Shown: piece by piece, positions 1 through 8,966 of the stretch
Layout: every line of letters begins with the position of its first letter
Numbering within the stretch: the first letter of the stretch is position 1
From: JBBIJR01 sp037445875
Lineage (GTDB): Bacteria; CLD3; SB21
DNA: 41,551 nucleotides
Direction of reading: 5' to 3'
Assembly (NCBI GenBank): GCA_037445875.1
Contig: JBBIJR010000028.1
Location: 1 to 41,551 of the forward strand
Made by a program: the position numbers and the translations under genes
The notes under the pieces: model-generated
What the model was told of the DNA's origin: nothing
Seen by the model: the letters and a program-made list of their open reading frames with translations, nothing else
Databases searched by the model: none

Positions 1-141
1 GAGCGTGGAAGTTTCTTCTTTCTTGGGATTTCCGGCACTTTGAAAATCCAGTACGGCGACCGTGGGGCTTTGCCCTTGAGCAAAAGACTGCAAACTCAGA
101 GGAGATAAGTATATCAATAATGAAAACATGACAAAACGCAT
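1..141 (-). CDS. Secreted TolB/CsgG-like protein, N-terminal fragment cut by the window edge
   Basis: Only the first 47 codons are present. The ATG at 139-141 follows a strong ribosome site (GGAGGAACC). The protein opens with a hydrophobic signal peptide ending near SFAQGQ and continues with PTVAVLDFQSAG. The sequence AVLDF after a signal peptide is typical of the nucleotide-binding-like fold of CsgG, FlgO and TolB N-terminal proteins, which are periplasmic or outer-membrane associated. It starts 63 bases after the WD40-caspase gene on the same strand, so the two may be cotranscribed. Family assignment rests on a short stretch, so the exact role is unknown. Confidence 0.6.
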   Translation of the reverse strand, partial: MRFVMFSLLIYLSPLSLQSFAQGQSPTVAVLDFQSAGNPKKEETSTL

Positions 142-204
142 GGTTCCTCCTATGGATTCTTTGATCAGCAAGTAATATCACATTTGGCCCTTGGACTGAT
201 TTCC

Positions 205-3200
205 TCACTTCACGCCGATCGGAAAATCCTGGCCCCGGGCATAGCTCTGGGGATATTGCGACGTCCCGCGATACTGCTTCGTCACTTCCGGCAGTCTGTC
301 GCTCAAATACGCTTCGAGTTCCTTGACGGTGATCTTTCCGTCTTTCGGACTGCCGTCGGCTTCGCCCTCCAAACCCTTGAGGAGCGTGTACGTGAACGCC
401 CCGTGCCCGAGCTGCGCGAATTCCGTGGCGAACTGGTCCGTCCCCGTCGAAGCCATGACAACTACTCCGGCACTGCGGGCCAGTTGAAGGATCGCCTTCT
501 CTTCGGACGCCCCGCGCATGGCAAATGTCTCCACGGCCCCGCCGGACTGGCAGGCATCCAACACGACCAGCTGTTTCTGGGCCTTGATCTTCGCGCACCA
601 AGTCTTCAAGAGCTTCGCCGACACCGCCTTCTCCATCAGCATCCGGTCGTTGCCGTACAACTGCGTCACGTCATGCGGGACCAGGAAGAACTCCGACGCA
701 TTCGATTCGTCTCCTTCGCTCATCACCCCGTGCCCCGCAAAGTAGAAAACAAACGCATCCTGCGGCTGGGCTTCGGCCATGATACTCGAAAATGCCGACT
801 CAATCGCACTCAGCACCGCCTGGCGGTCTGTGATGATCTGCTTCTTGATCGTCTTGAAAATGCCCTTGCTTCGATGCTCAACGGCGTCTACAAAGGCCGC
901 GGCATCCGCCTTGCCGTAATTCAGTTTGTACCTCGGATTCTGATATTCATCCAGACCGATCGCCAGAATGTGCAAATTGGCCGACGCCTGGGCCGCCTTA
1001 AGTTCGACCGTCATCACGTACGGATTGGATTCCGTCCGGTCGGTGTTGAAGGCCGTGGCACGGAATTCATTCATACCCGACAGGAGTATGACCCGGTAGG
1101 TTCTGGTAATCTTCTCGCCCGCCGCAGCGACCTTCTTCATGCCGCGTTGTTCTTCGGAGACCAGCTTCCCGTTCTGGAACAGGCGGATTTCGTCGATGCC
1201 TCCGCCCTGGTCTGTCGCTTCGACGGTGATGTCCAGCGCATCCGTCGTGAGGCTTTGCCCTTCGGTCGGAGAACTGATTTTGACCAATGGCGGGAGTTTG
1301 ATCGATCTGGAGAAATCGACGGCNNNNNNNNNNNAACGTCTCCCCGCTCAAAACGCGTGCCATGAGATTGGGTGTGTAAAATTGGTCAAAGAAAGACTCG
1401 AGAGGAAGGGTCTCCAGTCGCTGGACGTAGTACATCAGTTTCATCCCGTCCGGCGATGCGTCAAATCGACCGTCCGGCGTCACCACCGCCCAGTCGGTAG
1501 AGTCAAGAGAAAACATCCTGCAAAGAAGTTCTCCTGTTGGTACCGAATAGATATTGACGCATTGGCGGTCGCAGGCGGCGATATGACGGGAGTCCCTGCT
1601 GAGTGCAATCACATTGTAACCTCCTGCGGCCAGTCCGGGGAATTTTCTGACTTGTCCTCCGGTGTGCCGGTCCCAGAGGATCATGCCGTCTGTGCCCGCT
1701 GACAAGATATGTTTCGCATCGGGACTGAAACCAATGAACTTGACATCATCCGAATGTCCTCCTAACTCCGTGATCGCAGCCCCCGTTGCGGCATCCCACA
1801 ATCTGATCTTTCCGTCACCGCATCCGGTTACTACATGTTTACCATCCGGACTGAATGAAACGGACCAGACAACGTCTGCGTGTTTCCACTCTCGGACGAT
1901 AGCTCCTGTTGCCAGATTCCAAAGCGTCGCGGTACCCCTGGGGTATGGAAATCCATAGCCGTCTCCTGTCAGTGCAAACTTATCGTCCGGGCTGAAGGCC
2001 ACAGAGAAGACATCCTCCTTGTGTTCCAATTCTCTGATCACGGTCCCGGTTGTGGCATCAGATAATACCGCAACATTGGCATCAGCGGTCAAGATTCGTT
2101 TTCCATCTTGACTGAATGCCGCATGGCGATACCATGGCAATCTTGAAAGCCTGACAGATCCGGTCTCAAGATCATAGAGTGTAGATGCGTCTTTCCCTGC
2201 TGTGAGCATGGACTTGCTGTCCGGACTGAATTTTACGCCGCTGGACTTGCCCGACTTGGCAAAGGTTGAAAAGGACGTGACAGGAAGCCCCTTGGCGGCA
2301 TCCCACAGTCTGGCCGACTTTCCGAGTCCGGTCAGGATGTATTTGCCGTCCGGGCTCCATGAAACTGACTCAACGGTTCTTCCACTTCCACCGAATGCCC
2401 TGATCTCCAAACCGGTGATTGCACTCCATAGGCGGACTGCCTCCCCACCCGTAAGAATATGCCGACCATCCGGACTGAAAGCCGCAGATCTGAGTCTGCC
2501 GGATCGCTCCTCAATCGTCAGGATTCTGCGTCCTTTCGATGCATCCCAGACTATCACATTATTCCCGCCGGCCGTTAACATGCGCTGGCCGTCAGAACTG
2601 AAAGCGACTGACTCAACCCAATCGGTGTGTCCGGAGAGCGTTCGGAGTCTTGCTCCGGTGACCGCGTCCCAAAGAATTGCCGTGCTGTCGTCTCCTCCCG
2701 TCAGGGCATACTTCCCGTCCGCACTGAAAGCAACCGATTGAATACTTCCGCCGTGGCCATTAAGTGAAATTTTCTGTGCTCCACTCGTTGCGTTCCGGAT
2801 CGTAGCCCCATACGTCCTGTTGACCAACCCAATGGTCCCTGAAAGGACGTACTTTCCATCCGGGCTGAAAGCAATCGCTTGAATTGCTCCTTCCCGGTCG
2901 GTGGGTTTAAACTCTGCAATAGCTGTGCCCGTGGCTGCGTCCCATAGTCTCAGGTCTTCAGTCCCGACGTAATCGCCCCCTTCTTTCGTATCGTCATATT
3001 TAGCGTCTCCAGTGACTATTCGCCTGCCGTCCGGACTGAAAGCCAGGGACCGCGCACCGACATCTTTCATCGTCCAAATTGACTTTCCCGTAACGGCATC
3101 CCACAGAATTATACTCCTGCCGCTAGTCAGAACTGTCTTGCCGTCAGGACTGAACAATGCCTTCTGCAAATAAGCTCCATCCTCTGTAAAGGTTCTCAAT

Positions 3201-3385
3201 TCGGCACCAGTCTCCGCATTCCACAGTATGGCGCTGCCTCCGGCGCTTAGTACATACTTCCCGTCCGGACTGAATGAAACGGAATAGACATTATCTGTAT
3301 GCCCTGTGGACACTACGAGTTCAGGTTTCTGCCCAAACCCAGGTACCGCAAAACCAATAAGGCATAGCAATGATAGGATTCTCAT
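205..3385 (-). CDS. WD40-repeat protein with C-terminal caspase-like (peptidase C14) domain, interrupted by a scaffold gap
   Basis: This gene encodes about 1,055 residues once the 11-N gap at 1324-1334 is bridged. A signal peptide (MRILSLLCLIGFAVPGFGQ) is followed by roughly 14 WD40 repeats with SFSPDGKYVLSAGG-type strands and LWD/LWN ends, then a short Ig-like segment (KLPPLVKISSPTEG) and a caspase-fold domain. The expected catalytic dyad is visible: His in YFAGHG (codon 730-732) and Cys in LDACQSGG (codon 550-552). The ATG at 3385 was chosen over an upstream one because it begins the signal peptide and follows AGGAAG. WD40-caspase proteins are usually treated as signalling or regulated proteases; the signal peptide places this one outside the cytoplasm. 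The two halves are out of frame by the stated gap length, so the real gap must be 3n+1 bases. Confidence 0.85.
1324..1334. other. Assembly gap (11 N)
   Basis: Eleven ambiguous bases interrupt the WD40-caspase gene. The reading frame is open right up to both edges (ARVLSGET before, AVDFSRSIKLPPLV after), and homologous proteins run continuously through this linker, so the gap hides only a few residues. A length of 11 leaves the halves out of frame, so the N count is an estimate. Confidence 0.98.
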
Positions 3386-3467
3386 GGGATATCTTCCTGT
3401 GAAGGTGGTTGTTAGCACGAGCCGAGCTTTGTCTATGAAAAACTACATGATGTTCAAGTAAATCATC

Positions 3468-3566
3468 TCACTTAATCCCGATCGGAGAATCCTGGTCCCA
3501 GATGAAGGTCGTCGGGAATTGCTCTTCGCCTTTGTTTTTTGTCACGGAAACGGCAAAGAACCGCCG
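3468..3566 (-). pseudogene. Remnant of a second caspase-domain gene (C-terminal tail only)
   Basis: A short open stretch ends EEQFPTTFIWDQDSPIGIK-stop. It aligns with the last residues of the adjacent WD40-caspase protein (TSQYPQSYARGQDFPIGVK-stop), sharing Q, P, the D-x-PIG core, the final K and the stop. The same frame carries an in-frame TAG at 3567-3569, so this is a decayed tail rather than a gene. It lies just upstream of the intact caspase gene, suggesting a former tandem pair. The match is short, so the assignment is moderate. Confidence 0.5.
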
Positions 3567-3751
3567 CTAATAATTCGAAGGCCGGACCGGTTTGTGGAAA
3601 TCTATATGGAACTTGAATCGATTGGTACTTACGGAAGGTAGAGCCATTATGTCAGATACACATCGACAAAACCCACGACTTTCCTCAAGAAACCATGAGG
3701 AGCATACATGAATTTCGGACCATTGGAGCATCGCATCGTCTGTTCGGACCC

Positions 3752-3822
3752 ATGATCATCTGACTACGGATATCCCTGATGATTGATCCACGATGGTTGA
3801 TCACTGATTCACTGATCACCGA
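3752..3822. repeat. Degenerate TGATCA/CTGATT repeat tract
   Basis: About 70 bases carry repeated overlapping TGATCA, TGATT and CTGAT units, including TGATCACTGATTCACTGATC, which is internally palindromic. It occupies the 443-base gap between the caspase gene and the glucosidase gene (3386-3828), which otherwise holds only the caspase-tail remnant. No promoter or RNA gene was recognised there. Confidence 0.5.
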
Positions 3823-3828
3823 TAACTG

Positions 3829-6558
3829 CTACCTTCTCCACTCCTGGATGAGCGTCGCGATCAGGCCCGTCCAGCCGGTCTGATGGGAGGCCCCCAAACC
3901 TTTGCCGGTCTCGCCGTGGAAGTATTCGAAGAAGAGGACGTAGTCTTTCCAGTGCGGATCCTCCTGGAACTTCCGGATGCCGTCGTAGACGGGCCGGCGG
4001 CCCCTCTTGTCCGGGAGGAAAATCCCGATCATGCGATTGGCCAGTTCCTGCGCCAGATCGCGCGGCCTGACCAGACGGCCATCGAGCCGGAGGCCGTAGT
4101 TCTCGCCGAACGCCTCGGAGAACTTCACCAGCGAGTTGATCATCAGATAACTGGTCGGGAACCAGATCGGGCCGCGCCAGTTGGAATTGCCGCCCTTGAT
4201 CTTGCTCACCGCCTCGGCAGGCTCGTAGCCCACCGTCCGCCCGCCGAACGAGAACGGCTCACGCGCGTGGAACCGCGACATGCTGCGCAGGCCCGCCGGG
4301 CTCAGGAACTCCTCCGGGTCCCACATCCGCTGCATGATCCGCTTGAGCTGGTGGGAATCCACGATCGAGAGAACGTGCCGCCGGCGCCCGTCCGTCTCCT
4401 CGCTGTACACGCACCGCTGGACGATGTCCGGACGGTTGCGGATGAACCAGTCGAGGTTAGAGATGAACTCACGATTCTCCTCGCACTCGCGGTCGTACAG
4501 GATATCGATGGCGTACATCGGGATCAGACCCACCAGCGACCGGACACGAAACTTCTCCCGATCGTGGCCATTGGCGTAAACGAGCACGTCGTAGAAAAAG
4601 CCGTCCTCCTCATCCCATAGCTGGATGTTCTCGCCGCCCATGTTCTTCATCGCCGCACCGACGTAGATGTAATGCTGGACGAACTTCGTGGCCAGTCCTT
4701 CATACGTTTTGTTGTATTTTGCGAGTTCCAGCGCGATGCGCATCAGGTTGAGGCAGAACATGCCCATCCACCCCGTCGCGTCCGATTGCTCGAGCGTGGC
4801 TCCGTCGGGCAGTTTTTCGCTGCGGTCCACCACGGTGATGTTGTCCAGACCCAGAAAGCCGCCCTCAAACACGTTATTGCCGGACGCGTCGACCTTGTTG
4901 ATCCACCAGGCGAAGTTCATGAGCAGTTTGTGGAAGCACTTCTCGAGGAAGACGAGGTCCGGCTTGCCCGTGCGGTCGCGGTCCATCGTGTAGACTTTCC
5001 ACACCGCCCACGCGTGCACCGGCGGATTGAGGTCGGAGAATTCCCACTCGTACGCGGGAATCTGCCCGTTGGGATGCTGGAACTGCTCGAACAGCATGAC
5101 CCACAACATTTCCTTGGAGTACTCGATGTCGATGTCGGCGAACGCGATGCAGTGGAAGGCGAGATCCCACGCGGCGAACCACGGATATTCCCACTTGTCG
5201 GGCATGGACAGGATTCGCATTGAATTCAGGTGGCGCCAGTGGCCGTTGCGGATGTACCATCTCGACTCCGAGGGCGGCCATTCGGGATTATCTCCGACCA
5301 GCCAGCGGTTGACGTCGTACAGGTATATCTGCTTCGTCCAGAGCAGGCTTGCGTACGCCTGACGCATGACCTTGCGTTCCTCCAGGCTGGCCTTGGGCGG
5401 ATAGATCGTTTCGTAGAATTCGTCCGCTTCGTGGCTCCGCACCCGGACGGTTTCCTCGAATCGGTCGAACGGCGTCTCGGTGTAGGAAGGGGTCAAGCGC
5501 AAGCGGAACACGCGCGAACTGCCTGCCTTGATGACATCCTTGTAGTGAAAACAGGCTTTTGTCCCTTCGTTTGCGGGATTGATGCACCGTTCACCGTGTA
5601 CCACGTAGCGGTGAAAGGCGTCTTTCACATACGGTTTGGTATTGGGTACACCGTAGAGCTTCTCCGCGTTGGATTCGTTGTCCGTAAAATACATCGACGG
5701 CGCACCCTCGGCATACAGATAGCGCTGACCGAGGCGGTACGGGAACGGCAGATTATTGAACATCTCCATGTTCGAATCGTCCGCGATCAGACTGACGAAA
5801 CCGCCGCGTTTGGGGCCATGCTTGACGATCGGCTCGCCCGTGCGCGGATTCGTCCAGCCCCACCGGTTACGGAACCAGAGGTGAGGCAGGTAATGAAACG
5901 GCGCATCTTCGGGGCCCCGATTGAACACCTCCACACGAATCAGGATATCTTCCGGTCCGGCTTTGGCGTACTCGATGAACACGTCGAAATAGCGGTCTTC
6001 ATCGAACACGCCTGTATCGAGCAGCTCGAATTCGTCGCCCGATCCGTTGCGTCGCTGGTTTTCTTCGATCAACCACCGGTACGGATATTCCGCCTGAGGG
6101 TATTTATAGAGGTACTTGCAGTAGGCGTGGGACGGCACGTTGTCTAGATAGAAATAGTATTCCTTGACATCCTCGCCGTGGTTGCCCTCGTTGGGCGTCA
6201 CACCAAAGAGTTTTTCCTTCAGGATCGGGTCCTTGCCGTTCCAGAATGCCGGGGCAAACGTCACCACCTGGTAGCGATCGCAGAATCCGGCGATCCCGTC
6301 CTCGCCCCACCGGTAGGATTTACTGCGGGATTGATCGAAGGTGAGAAAGCTCCATGCATTGCCGTCGTGGCTGTAGTCCTCGCGGACCGTTCCCCATGAA
6401 CGCTCCGCAACGAACGGGCCCCATCGTCTCCACGGAGGCACACCAGGCGTGAATTCTTTCATGCGCGTGTGTTCCGCGGTCGGGGCGTGATCGGCCTTGG
6501 AAGACGTGGACGTGTTCTTACCCGTTGTGCGTACACGGGCCTTCGAAGATGCTCCCAC
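3829..6558 (-). CDS. GH63-like (MGH1-type) glucosidase
   Basis: The 909-residue product matches the large bacterial glucosidase family with a GH63-type (alpha/alpha)6 barrel. It opens with RRWGPFVAERSWGTVREDYS, contains the substrate-site segment PWFAAWDLAFHC (candidate acid Asp) and ends with FFEYFHGETGKGLGASHQTG (candidate base Glu), then the GPIWFPTSYL strand. These enzymes hydrolyse alpha-glucosides; the true substrate cannot be read from sequence. There is no signal peptide, so it should be cytoplasmic. The GTG at 6558 follows AGAGGT; an ATG at 6462, nearer the first conserved residues, is an alternative. No sugar transporter or regulator flanks it. Confidence 0.85.
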   Translation of the reverse strand: MGASSKARVRTTGKNTSTSSKADHAPTAEHTRMKEFTPGVPPWRRWGPFVAERSWGTVREDYSHDGNAWSFLTFDQSRSKSYRWGEDGIAGFCDRYQVVTFAPAFWNGKDPILKEKLFGVTPNEGNHGEDVKEYYFYLDNVPSHAYCKYLYKYPQAEYPYRWLIEENQRRNGSGDEFELLDTGVFDEDRYFDVFIEYAKAGPEDILIRVEVFNRGPEDAPFHYLPHLWFRNRWGWTNPRTGEPIVKHGPKRGGFVSLIADDSNMEMFNNLPFPYRLGQRYLYAEGAPSMYFTDNESNAEKLYGVPNTKPYVKDAFHRYVVHGERCINPANEGTKACFHYKDVIKAGSSRVFRLRLTPSYTETPFDRFEETVRVRSHEADEFYETIYPPKASLEERKVMRQAYASLLWTKQIYLYDVNRWLVGDNPEWPPSESRWYIRNGHWRHLNSMRILSMPDKWEYPWFAAWDLAFHCIAFADIDIEYSKEMLWVMLFEQFQHPNGQIPAYEWEFSDLNPPVHAWAVWKVYTMDRDRTGKPDLVFLEKCFHKLLMNFAWWINKVDASGNNVFEGGFLGLDNITVVDRSEKLPDGATLEQSDATGWMGMFCLNLMRIALELAKYNKTYEGLATKFVQHYIYVGAAMKNMGGENIQLWDEEDGFFYDVLVYANGHDREKFRVRSLVGLIPMYAIDILYDRECEENREFISNLDWFIRNRPDIVQRCVYSEETDGRRRHVLSIVDSHQLKRIMQRMWDPEEFLSPAGLRSMSRFHAREPFSFGGRTVGYEPAEAVSKIKGGNSNWRGPIWFPTSYLMINSLVKFSEAFGENYGLRLDGRLVRPRDLAQELANRMIGIFLPDKRGRRPVYDGIRKFQEDPHWKDYVLFFEYFHGETGKGLGASHQTGWTGLIATLIQEWRR

Positions 6559-6691
6559 GTGGGACCTCTAGGAATGAGAATACAAAATCGAGAACCTGTT
6601 GACTCGAATCCGAATGGTGCTTCAATGTATGAATGCCGCAGGGTAAATAGCAAGGGCGAGGTTGGAATGGAAACACTAACGGGGGAGAAGA

Positions 6692-6784
6692 AGACCCTTT
6701 TGGAATTGAGAATTGAGAACTCTCAATCTGCAATTCTCAATTCTCAATTTTCAGTTTGTTTCAATTCCTATTTCAAAAGGGTCA
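6692..6784. repeat. Long imperfect inverted repeat (nested hairpin)
   Basis: Outer arms GACCCTTTTG (6693-6702) and CAAAAGGGTC (6774-6783) enclose perfect 15-base inner arms at 6704-6718 (AATTGAGAATTGAGA) and 6735-6749 (its reverse complement). The inner arms are themselves built from a repeated AATTGAG unit. The right outer arm overlaps the stop codon of the zinc-finger gene, so a transcript of the sigma/zinc-finger pair would end in this hairpin. It could act as a terminator or be a small non-autonomous repeat element. Confidence 0.6.
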
Positions 6785-6997
6785 TCTTGTTCGACCGCCA
6801 GACTCCAGATGTCTGTCATACGCCGTGTCGCGGAGGGCCAGGGCCAGATCGTGAATTGCTTCCTTACACGTTTCGCATTGATCAAGATGATCCGCAATGA
6901 TCGAATCGAGAGGGCCCCCTGCCTGAGCATCCAGGCAGCGAGCCAGCGCCTCGTCGGTGAGGTGACCGTCGGAACCGGTGTAGACCGGCCTGTTCAT
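6782..6997 (-). CDS. Small zinc-finger (ZAS-type) anti-sigma-like protein
   Basis: This 71-residue protein has HLDQCETC, the H-x3-C-x2-C signature of zinc-binding anti-sigma domains, with acidic and hydrophobic helices around it and no membrane segment. The start overlaps the stop of the preceding sigma-factor gene as ATGA, implying translational coupling. By family knowledge it would bind and restrain that sigma factor in the cytoplasm, possibly sensing redox state through the zinc site. Since the sigma gene is truncated, its target may be absent or defective here. Confidence 0.65.
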   Translation of the reverse strand: MNRPVYTGSDGHLTDEALARCLDAQAGGPLDSIIADHLDQCETCKEAIHDLALALRDTAYDRHLESGGRTR

Positions 6998-7647
6998 GTG
7001 GCGTACTCGCTTTCTACGTAGTGAGCGAACAGGGTCTCGAAGTTCCGGTGGTCGTACACCGTGTGGGGATGCGTGCGGTTCATGAGCCGTATCAACTCGG
7101 CCACACGCACGTCCACCCACTTGCGGAGCGAATCGCCCTTTACGGGCGGCGTTTCATAGCAGTGCAAGACCTCCGCTGCGACGGCCCACAACTCGTGGTC
7201 CTGCACCCGGCGATGGTCCTGTTGGAGACGGTGCGCATCTTCGTCCATCCGGGGCCACCATCGGCAAAGGAGCCCGACGCTCAAGGGAAGGCGGTACTTC
7301 AGTCGCAGCCCGCACTCGAGCTTTCCCCTCGTGCGGGGATAGGTATCCAGCGCGGCTTTCAGCTTCGCAAACTCCTCCTTGAATACGATCCGGCCGACCA
7401 GCGATTCCTGAGCCGAGGGGTCGTGCGGTTCATCGCGCTCGTCCAGCGTGTCCAGCATCCGATACTTGGATTCCCGCAGCACATCATAATGGGTATTACG
7501 AATAATGACCATGAAATAGGACGTGAAGGAAGCGCGTTCCGAATAACCGGCATCGAAACGGTCCCGGATGCGAGGCATCTTCTCCGAGAGCAAACGGGTG
7601 ATGATTTCCTGTGCAAGATCTTCCCTCAGTGATCGATCCGTCGCCAT
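6994..7647 (-). CDS. ECF-type sigma factor, N-terminally truncated
   Basis: The first conserved words, DRSLREDLAQEIITRLL and SFTSYFMVIIRNTHYDVLRE, match sigma70 region 2 (core binding and -10 recognition). The helix that normally precedes them, roughly 25 or more residues, is missing. Upstream, the sequence runs straight into a nitroreductase fragment read in another frame. The ATG at 7647 has no convincing ribosome site and is likely accidental. The C-terminal half (after VFKEEFAKLKAALDTY) is not a canonical region 4. The ATGA overlap with a zinc-finger anti-sigma gene supports the assignment. Either a deletion or an assembly join removed the true start. Confidence 0.6.
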   Translation of the reverse strand: MATDRSLREDLAQEIITRLLSEKMPRIRDRFDAGYSERASFTSYFMVIIRNTHYDVLRESKYRMLDTLDERDEPHDPSAQESLVGRIVFKEEFAKLKAALDTYPRTRGKLECGLRLKYRLPLSVGLLCRWWPRMDEDAHRLQQDHRRVQDHELWAVAAEVLHCYETPPVKGDSLRKWVDVRVAELIRLMNRTHPHTVYDHRNFETLFAHYVESEYAT

Positions 7648-7882
7648 CCGTAATGCCCTGGGCGGCCCACGATAACTGCGAAAGGTCCTCGAGCGAAAGA
7701 CTGTCCTTCGAATACGTGCGGACGGATCGGCGTTGGGCCAGCGCTTCTTCGACGCTGATATCGCTTCGCAACCGAGGCGGAGGCAGGCGAACCGTGTCGG
7801 CAGAGAGACGAACGGTGGAATCGTGTGAACGAAGGCTGCACATGAACCATAGGCCGGTAAGTAACGTCAGTTTTGCGAACAT
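7637..7882 (-). pseudogene. SagB-type nitroreductase N-terminal fragment
   Basis: About 82 codons read from ATG 7882: a hydrophobic leader (MFAKLTLLTGLWFMCS), then VRLPPPRLRSDISVEEAL, RRSVRTYS, and LSQLSWAAQGITDG. This is the characteristic opening of SagB/thiazoline-oxidase-like nitroreductases (FMN oxidoreductases), in which the FMN-binding RRSxR and the WAAQGIT helix are conserved. The family then normally continues with an APSAGALYP segment. Here it is lost and the frame runs into the sigma factor gene. The fragment cannot form a functional flavoprotein. Confidence 0.65.
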
Positions 7883-7913
7883 CATGGAAATGACAATCAA
7901 GCAATCCCAACCC

Positions 7914-8966
7914 TCATGCCACGGCCGCCGCCGAGAGGTTTGGAGCGAGTTGAGCCTGCCGGGCTTGACTTTCCGCTTTCAGTACATATTGACTGACCTT
8001 CTTGTCGGAAGAACTTTTAAGCTCCTGGATGAAAGCCCGGGCAAGAGCCGATTCGATGTTCACCAATGCATCGACAAAGAACAGATTCTCGTCGCTGAGA
8101 CCCTTCCGACACTCGCGTATGATCGGTTCAACGGACGCTTCTCCGATACAAACAAGTGCGAAACGGCTGAACACTATGAACACGGCGTCAAAACTCTCCT
8201 TCATGGCAACAAGCAGCGGATCAACGGAGCGGGCATCCTTCGCATAAGCCAGGCCAAGAGCGCAACCCCTTTTGACGACTTTGTGGCATTTCGTTCGTGG
8301 ATTGATTCCTGCCAGGAGCAACTCGAAGGCCCTTTCCCCGCCTATCCTCCCCAACGTCACAGCCGCCCAGAAGCGATCCAGCAATTCCTCTTTAGCACCT
8401 CCTCCGGAAGTCATCGATTCCACAAAGAGACCTGCAGAATCCTTGTGCGAAGCACGTTGAATATCTACCGACCGGATGAGTGCGTCAATCACGTTATCGT
8501 TATACGTTTTTACCAGCGCCTCATACCTCGCCTCTCGTGTATTCCCCGCGACGGATGGTTTGTTGAGCAGAGAAAGCATCAGATCCCCGTGCACGTGGTC
8601 TCCCATAAAAACGATCATATCCTTTTCTTCGTTACCTATGTAGGACGCAGATTGTAAACGGGCGGCGATGGCGGGAACGGCACGATCATCATCCAGCAGC
8701 TTCAGTATGTCGAGAGCGTCTGCCCTTTTCTCTTTCTCGAAGGAATCCAAAGCGTCTTGGAACACCTGGTCTCTGTCGCACTTGCCGATGGAAGCGGGGT
8801 GCACAAGGAGATACCGCGAAGCCGCATATCTCACCTTCCTGTCGGAATCACGGATCGCCTGACTGAATATTTCGAAAGACAATGCATCGTCCTTCCGATA
8901 GGTCCTCTTGACCGCCTTGGCGCGGTCGTTGGGATCCGACGACACGATCAGCTCGACTGAACACAA
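7914..8966 (-). CDS. HEAT-repeat protein, probably missing its N-terminus
   Basis: The 350-residue product is almost entirely alpha-helical repeats of HEAT type, such as ALSFEIFSQAIRDSDRKVRY, RFWAAVTLGRIGGERAFELL and RECRKGLSDENLFFVDALVN. HEAT arrays are protein-interaction scaffolds; no catalytic residues were seen. The only start is a weak TTG at 8966, lying inside the end of the upstream propeller gene with an overlap of 119 bases in another frame. A secretion signal or earlier repeats would be expected, so the N-terminus seems to have been lost at the junction with the propeller gene. Function unknown. Confidence 0.6.
   Translation of the reverse strand: MCSVELIVSSDPNDRAKAVKRTYRKDDALSFEIFSQAIRDSDRKVRYAASRYLLVHPASIGKCDRDQVFQDALDSFEKEKRADALDILKLLDDDRAVPAIAARLQSASYIGNEEKDMIVFMGDHVHGDLMLSLLNKPSVAGNTREARYEALVKTYNDNVIDALIRSVDIQRASHKDSAGLFVESMTSGGGAKEELLDRFWAAVTLGRIGGERAFELLLAGINPRTKCHKVVKRGCALGLAYAKDARSVDPLLVAMKESFDAVFIVFSRFALVCIGEASVEPIIRECRKGLSDENLFFVDALVNIESALARAFIQELKSSSDKKVSQYVLKAESQARQAQLAPNLSAAAVA

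Noticed and set aside
3650..3770. Short open frames starting ATGTCAGATACACATC and ATGAATTTCGGACC
   Set aside because: They are only 15-20 codons, with no recognisable product; nothing beyond a nearby GAGGAG supports translation.
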